DNA of 64,000 bases from Limnohabitans kasalickyi (GTDB lineage Bacteria; Pseudomonadota; Gammaproteobacteria; Burkholderiales; Burkholderiaceae_C): NCBI GenBank assembly GCA_965234325.1, contig OZ248415.1:186001-250000 (forward strand), given 5' to 3'; not shown here. The first letter of the stretch is position 1. Below are more notes on the stretch, generated by a model, which was not told where the DNA came from, searched no databases, and was given only the letters and a program-made list of their open reading frames with translations.

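Noticed and set aside
34217..63785. Many long open frames on the minus strand (up to about 1,157 codons, e.g. 43335-46808) inside the adhesin gene
   Set aside because: They are Gly/His/Val- or Ala/Ser/Val-rich mirror images of a GC-rich repetitive coding strand, have no recognisable domains, and several overlap each other in different frames. The plus frame alone has coherent domain sequence.

Overview
The window looks like a chromosomal segment of a freshwater-type betaproteobacterium of the Comamonadaceae (Limnohabitans/Rhodoferax-like). This is inferred from the tig-clpP-clpX-lon block, the abundance of TRAP and Bug-type solute-binding proteins, an hpnCDE squalene cluster, and Burkholderiales-style protein sequences. 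It splits into a gene-dense housekeeping and catabolic half (1-33160) and a second half that is almost entirely one giant gene (33621 to the window edge).

Layout, left half. 1-6043 (minus strand): a catabolic cluster with a Bug-type binding protein, an MmgE/PrpD protein, a GntR/FCD regulator, a beta-hydroxyacid dehydrogenase and a TRAP transporter (DctP, DctQ, start of DctM). 6297-8793 (plus): a cell-envelope module of bactofilin, M23 peptidase, second bactofilin and a RodZ-like HTH membrane protein. 8802-13732: ferrochelatase, a HAD hydrolase and hpnC-hpnD-hpnE for squalene. 13804-18019: a two-gene RND efflux system behind a palindromic operator candidate. 18074-24204: tRNA-Leu, tig-clpP-clpX-lon, tRNA-Gly and tRNA-Cys. 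24431-25578: an AbiE-type toxin-antitoxin pair whose toxin is shortened. 25623-29841: an alpha/beta hydrolase, an operon of an AroQ-like enzyme, a ferredoxin-like-fold protein and an orphan DctP, and a divergent IclR regulator. 29842-33160: a chemotaxis receptor, a small exported protein and an SGNH-like exported hydrolase.

Right half. After a 460-bp non-coding region with an AT-rich core and several palindromes, one uninterrupted plus-strand frame opens at ATG 33621 and is still open at 64000: more than 10,120 codons. I read it as a BapA/LapA-class type I-secreted giant adhesin. It has a BapA-like N-terminal prefix, an Ala-rich coiled-coil stalk carrying a near-identical 732-bp tandem duplication, two arrays of roughly 60-70-residue helix-rich modules in A-B-C triplets split by an Ig-like block, and then a long beta-rich region of Ig-like, SwmB-like, cadherin-like, VCBS and other beta-sandwich repeats. 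One discoidin (F5/8 type C)-like segment sits among the repeats and is a candidate ligand-binding head. The C-terminus, secretion signal and any type I secretion genes lie outside the window. The many long frames on the opposite strand of this gene are composition shadows.

The points most worth a second look are the giant adhesin with its helical triplet modules and embedded discoidin-like domain, the AroQ paralogue that has lost two substrate-contact residues, the M23 peptidase set between two bactofilins, and the truncated AbiEii toxin behind an apparently leaderless, palindrome-controlled promoter.
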